Shown here: piece after piece, positions 58,741 to 64,000 of the stretch
How positions within the stretch are numbered: position 1 is the first letter of the stretch
Layout of the letters: each line of letters starts with the position of its first letter
Assembly: GCA_947683625.1 (NCBI GenBank)
Contig: CANTUR010000047.1
Coordinates: forward strand, 5,270,001-5,334,000
DNA length: 64,000 nt
From: Mallotus nudiflorus
Lineage: Eukaryota > Streptophyta > Magnoliopsida > Malpighiales > Euphorbiaceae
Direction of reading: 5' to 3'
Notes under the pieces: model-generated
What the model was told of the DNA's origin: nothing
The model's database searches: none
What the model saw: only the letters and a program-made list of their open reading frames with translations
Translations under genes and position numbers: made by a program

Positions 58741-59739
58741 TAGAGGCCTTGACTAACCAAGTTTTGACAATAATTAATTAATTAAAAAATTAGGATTTAA
58801 AGTCGCCTAATTGTGGTCTTAGTTACCAAACCTGCTCCAATCACCGACTCCTTCTCTTTCATTTCAAGCCATAAAATTTAGTCATTTAATTTAAAGTCTG
58901 CTCAAACAGAATTATTATAATTTTACTTAAATCAAATTAAATTAGTTAAAATTTAATGTATTATGATAATTTAGACAAATCTAAAGTAGTATATTTTTAG
59001 ATTTAAACTTTAATTAGAATATAATATATTTCTAAAAAATTTTAATTCACGAAATAATCAAACTTCTATACTTTTTTGAACAATAATTCATCCAATTTCT
59101 ATATGATGATATAAAAAGTAGTTGCTTGAATATTTGTTTTTTTTGTTTTTAACTCCATGGTTGCTTGAATATTACCACATTATATGGTAGACTAATGTAA
59201 TTACATTATGAAGTCAAAATATATTTACTTATATAAAATATGTAATTGAACAAATATAACTAACGAATATATAAAATAACGAATGATTAAATAAATATAT
59301 ACGAATAAATAACCAAATTGATAAATTTTTCAGTATTATATTATATGAAATTGAACATTAGAATTTTTTTTTTGTGTATAACTAGATCAAAATTTCATTA
59401 TTCAAATATAATATTTATATTGATAATTAATTAAATTTTATTCTAGAGATGAGTAAAATTCAAATTTAGATTGAAAAAATTTTATATGCTAAATTTTAGA
59501 AATTTTGGAAATTAAATTTTTTATACAGTAAATATTCATACTGTTCCTTTTTTTTTTTATTGATTTTTTTTGGAGATTTGGTCATTTGGAATTGTTTGTA
59601 CCCTCTTGTGCAAAATGAAAATTTGAAAATTTGTATTGTTAAATATCCGTTTTTATATAATTAAAAAATCATAACTAATTTTTAAAAATTAGAATATAAT
59701 GACAACTATTCAAAAATTTGAATAAAACTCTATATCTAT
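58741..59739. other. Gene-free AT-rich DNA left of the palindrome
   Basis: No reading frame, RNA gene or transposon end could be supported. Composition is mostly A and T with short direct repeats. Confidence 0.4.
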
Positions 59740-60147
59740 ATAGAAATTAAATGTTGAGATCCAAATTAAGTCATCATTAAGTTCAACATTTGACAAGTGA
59801 AACTCTTAATAAGTTTAAAAGTTTATGTGTTTAATTATTAAAATTCACAATATTTTATCTATAAATAATCTTATTTTAGAATACACACAAGTTCTATTCT
59901 ATGTAAAATAATTTAATTCTATTACATTTAAAATATCTCTATTTGGAATTGTATTAAAAATTATATCTTTTATTAAAAATTATATTAAAAATTAATATAA
60001 TTAAGATTATATTAAAAATTATATCTTTTAAAAATTATATCTTTTATATTAAAAATTATATCTTTTATATTAAAAATTATATCCTTTCTATTAAAAATTA
60101 TATCTTTTATTCTAATTAAAATATCTCTATTTTTTCAAAATTTTTAT

Positions 60148-60186
<39 letters not shown>

Positions 60187-61080
60187 ACATATTAAAAGTT
60201 ATATGTACTCTTAATAAAAAATAATAAAATAAAATTATTGTAATAGCTTTTTAAGTTCTCATTTAAATATTTAATTAATTTGTAATTTTAATATATTGAA
60301 ATTATTTAATTAATTATTTTAAAATATATATATTATTTGCACTTCACACAAAGCTCAAATCCATGACTAATATATAATAAATTTACTAGTAAGATATAGC
60401 TTTTTTTTTTTTAATACAAATAATAAATTATATGTTTAATTAAATTGACGTTTAGTGGATATTTAGTATGTAAATGTTAATTTATTATATTAAAATTCAC
60501 ATACTAAATATCCACTAAACATTAATTTAATTAAATATATAATGTATTAATTGTATTTTCAAAAAAAAAAATTTAATATCATACTAGTAAGTTTACATAT
60601 TTTAAAATAATATACATATTCTAAAATGTTTAATTAAATAATTTTAATAAATTAAACTAGAAATTAATTAAATAAAAAAATAAGAACATAAAAGTTATTA
60701 CAATAATTTTATTTTATTATTATTTTTTATTAAGAGTACATATATATTTTTAAAATGTATAGTAATAATAATTATTGAATAAATAAAATAAAAAATTTAA
60801 AATAGTTGAAAATAGGAATGTTTTAGATAGAATAAAAGACATAATTTTTAATAAAAAGGAAGAGTAATATTTAAGAATTAATAGAATTAAAGTTTTTTAC
60901 ATAGATCGAATATGTGTATTAAGATTTTTTATATTCTTTTTAGAAAAATATTGTGAATTTAATAATTCAACACATAAATTTTAGGAGTGAACGTTAAAAT
61001 ATAAAAAAAAACACTTGTCAAATTTTGAATTTAATAACTTTAAAGTTTATTATTGAATATATATATATATATATAGCATA
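59740..61080. repeat. Imperfect palindrome of about 1.3 kb (fold-back element)
   Basis: The two halves are inverted copies of each other around 60,485. The inner 20 bases pair perfectly (tttagtggatatttagtatg at 60451-60470 with its complement at 60500-60519) across a 29-base loop. Farther out, attattgtaat/attacaat with taataaaataaaatt and gtactcttaataaaaaa (60,205-60,245 against 60,692-60,742) pair, and near the ends aattttaataattaaacacataaa and caaatgttgaactt-type sequence (59,785-59,860 against 60,945-61,040) pair. No coding sequence. The structure fits a MITE or fold-back transposon made almost entirely of terminal inverted repeats. Confidence 0.8.
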
Positions 61081-64000
61081 AGAAAAAATTCATAAAGTAT
61101 ACTAAAGGAATTAAAAATACTTTTCATGAAGGTGAAATTAAACAATTTTTTTAGAAAGAAATTAAACTAGTTTGATAAAGAGTATTAAACTATTAATACA
61201 TTTTTCAAAAGAATATTCAGCAGAACTTAGTAAAAAAACACAAAAACAACAAAACAATAAACAATAAATGGATAATTGTTCACTTATTAAATAAAAGAAG
61301 TTATTGTCACTTTAAAAGAAAGACGGTATATTTATATTTTAAATTAACATTATTAATTTTATTAAGAAAAGTTGACTTCTAATTAGTTGAATAAAAACCA
61401 GATGCTCTAATTAATCTCTTCATACATACACGTTATATCATATTATTCCTTAGCATATGGTTTTATCAGCTTGCCTTAATCATGTATACCACTTCGAAAA
61501 AAATAAATCCCTTAATTACACTTCAAATTTTGCGATCTCCAAAAATAATAATATAAATATTTTGCATCTATCATACGTAAACTGTGTGCTATAGTTTAAT
61601 AACGTAAGCCTCAATAATAGAGCTATCATCAATTAATGATTGTTAATTAAAAACCTTCGTATTTACAATAATATAGTAGTTAATTCTCTATCTGAATTAA
61701 TTCTCCTGATTTCAAAAAGTAATGTTACCAGTTTTTTTTTCTTTATATTTTTATGTGATAATGTTTGTTTTTTTATGGATATTAATGTCTGTTTTTTTTA
61801 ATGTTGCATGATGTGCAAGGCTAACTGAAATAGTTAAAAGAAATTTCAGGATAAATTCAATACATACGTTCTAGAAGTAGCAAAAATGATTATTTTATCT
61901 AATCCCCATTAATATGTAGTTTCTTAGTGTTGTTTTATTTTATCCCATTTTTCATGATCAATGTGTATGGTATTAGGTATGGATTTTGTAAAATTAGTTT
62001 TTTTTCCAATAACAATTAATCCATTAGTCAAAACACACACATTACATAAACAGTTTCAAAGAGATTGAAATCACATTAGTGGCTCAAAAATAAGAAGTTT
62101 AAAGATTGAGAAGATTTACTCTTACAGAATAACATAGGTAAAAGTAAATACATGATTAACATTAAATAAAGATAAAAAAGAATTCATTAAAAACCCAGCA
62201 ACTCCAAGACTTAAAGATGACAGTTTCCTTAATCTTTTCCTCTAGCACTAGCAGTCCTTACGTTAGACAACTACTTAGATCTGGATTTCATTTTTAACCT
62301 TAAACCGTAATAGATTCCATCTCAGAATTGTCCTTCAAACTTATCTAACAACACCAAAATATTCATAATATTATCAGAATATCTATCAAAACTATTAGAG
62401 ATATAAAACCCAAATTGGTTTATTTAAGCAAAAAACAAAAAAATTTTAGTATTTGGAAGGTTTTTTTTGGCATAAAATGACCAAAAAACCAACTAAAACT
62501 ATATAAATTAAGGAAGAAGATGAACCACAAACGAGAGAGTTAGGTGGGAAGTGAGAAAAAGAGAGGAGGAAGGGGGTAAAATTAAATTAAATTGGTTTTG
62601 CACTATATGATGTTGAAAGCTTTTAATAATTGTCCTATCCCTTCATTGATGTGTATAAATTAAATGATAGAAAAAAAATATTGTGAATAAATATCAATTA
62701 CAAAATTTGCGAAAAGCCCTGAGGTGAATAGGACTAATTTAATATAATTAGAAGTTTTAGAAAGATGAAGAAATAACAAGAAAATTAAAGAAGTGAAAAG
62801 ATCAACACATGAATTAAAGGAGTTTAAATTTTCAATGAATTTAATTATGTTTTCACCAAAATTATTTTTGAGTTAGAATTTTCAAATTCACTCTAATTTT
62901 TTCTTAAAAGAAAAGAAAAAAATCACTCCAATTTTACTTACCAAAATTGTTACAAGTGTATATCAAAACTCAACACTTGGAAACCTTTACAAGTGTTTTT
63001 ATTAAAGGTTTACACCAAATCTATCGTCAAATGTTTTCAAGATTTACACTTAAACCTTTCCACAAGTGTTTTTAAGACTAATACACAACCTTTTATAATC
63101 AAGTGCCTTTACAAGGGGACAACGCTAACCAAAAGAGAAAGAACATCACTATTCACTTAGTAGATAAAAGAATTTTATCTCTAACATTGAACCCACTCTC
63201 ACAAGAAGAGTAATCATAATACAAATGACATATAAAGAATAAATGTTAAATAATAAAATTTGGCTTAATAAATTTAATCATTCAATTCTCTCAGCCACTA
63301 TATCTAACTTTTTAAATGAGTTATTCATTTGGTATTTATTGTGGGGAATAAAATTATAGCTGTTGGAGACTCAAATTTTGTGCTCCACTCATCATTCTGT
63401 ACATTAAATGCTCTTTAGCCATTTAGAATTCATTTTGAAGCGCAATAAATTTGTTGATAAAATTAAAATAAATCCACTAAATTTGCTCACTAGTTAGATT
63501 TTTTTTGTTATAGTTTATGAAAATAAAGAAAAGGATTTGAGTGCAAAAATATTTTTGATAAGAATCTTATCATAATTTTTAAAATTATATTTAAATCTTT
63601 ATTAGAAAATTGGATATAATTGAAATAAATTAGAAAATTTATATTATAAATTGATAAAACTTAAAATACAAGATTCAATTAAAAATTAGAGAATAATTGA
63701 GGATAAATGGGACTATTATCCCTTATATTTAAAATATGATTCTCCTATTTCATAAAAAAATTATATTTTTTATTTCATCTAACATATCTCTCTTTTATTC
63801 AACTTAATTTTTTTTTCTATTTAACATAAAAAACAAAAAAATCTATAATTTCTAAAATATTTTATTAATTCAATTACTATTACTACAATGCATATTATAT
63901 GCCCTCTTAATAATGTATGGTGTACTTGGTGCGTGAAAACCATAAGCTGTTGGTCCAAGATTGTAATGTAAGGATATGACATGTTTACAAGGAAGCAAAA
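61081..64000. other. Gene-free right flank
   Basis: AT-rich DNA without a supportable gene. The stretch 62,940-63,130 contains repeated acaagtgttttt-type motifs and looks like old LTR or repeat DNA. At 63,690-63,930 a segment resembles the left arm of the palindrome at 60,100-60,230 (ttactattactacaatgcatatta... ccctcttaataat), possibly a second, partial copy cut by the window edge. Confidence 0.35.

Noticed and set aside
1..64000. CRISPR arrays, bacterial operons or phage-type defence systems
   Set aside because: The window is plant nuclear DNA; the regular repeats present are microsatellites, LTRs and tandem duplications without spacer structure.

Overview
This window is AT-rich plant nuclear DNA, most likely from a eudicot. 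The evidence is spliced genes with short AT-rich introns, a homomeric (cytosolic) acetyl-CoA carboxylase, an organellar MnmE GTPase, a group-1 sulfate transporter, a GPI-anchored lipid-transfer protein, and plant-type LINE and Ty1/copia retroelements. I cannot name the species from sequence alone.

Layout. 1-918: no recognisable gene. 919-11,752: three direct copies of a non-coding unit of about 1.66-1.69 kb; the third copy is split by a nearly full-length but decayed LINE (5198-10992, minus strand) flanked by a 12-bp target-site duplication. 12,152-13,640: an intact LTPG-type lipid-transfer protein gene (plus). 13,144-24,480: the 3' end of that gene and its downstream DNA are present three times in tandem; the second copy is interrupted by a 5.6-kb decayed copia element (15340-20942, minus) flanked by the 5-bp duplication CTACA. 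24,610-26,225: two further tandem duplications (periods about 514 and 156 bp). 26,230-29,300: gene-free upstream DNA.

29,300-43,070: the acetyl-CoA carboxylase gene (plus), with a 5'UTR intron and 30 coding exons reconstructed to an uninterrupted 2269-residue protein; three of its introns begin with GC instead of GT. 44,016-47,477: MnmE/TrmE (minus, 9 exons, 566 residues, one GC-AG intron), convergent with the carboxylase. 47,478-52,535: gene-free DNA with a SINE candidate, a MULE-like MITE and a perfect 119-bp tandem duplication. 52,536-56,054: a group-1 high-affinity-type sulfate transporter (minus, 13 coding exons, 660 residues). 56,055-64,000: gene-free, with a fragment of the 5' end of U2 snRNA and an imperfect palindrome of about 1.3 kb.

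The four intact genes do unrelated jobs: surface lipid transport, malonyl-CoA supply for fatty-acid elongation, wobble-uridine modification of organellar tRNA, and root sulfate uptake. Nothing suggests joint regulation. I found no convincing new biological system. The points most worth checking are the cluster of GC-AG introns, the U2 fragment, the large palindrome, and the order of nested duplications and insertions. Exon borders were placed by eye from reading frame, splice dinucleotides and family alignment from memory.
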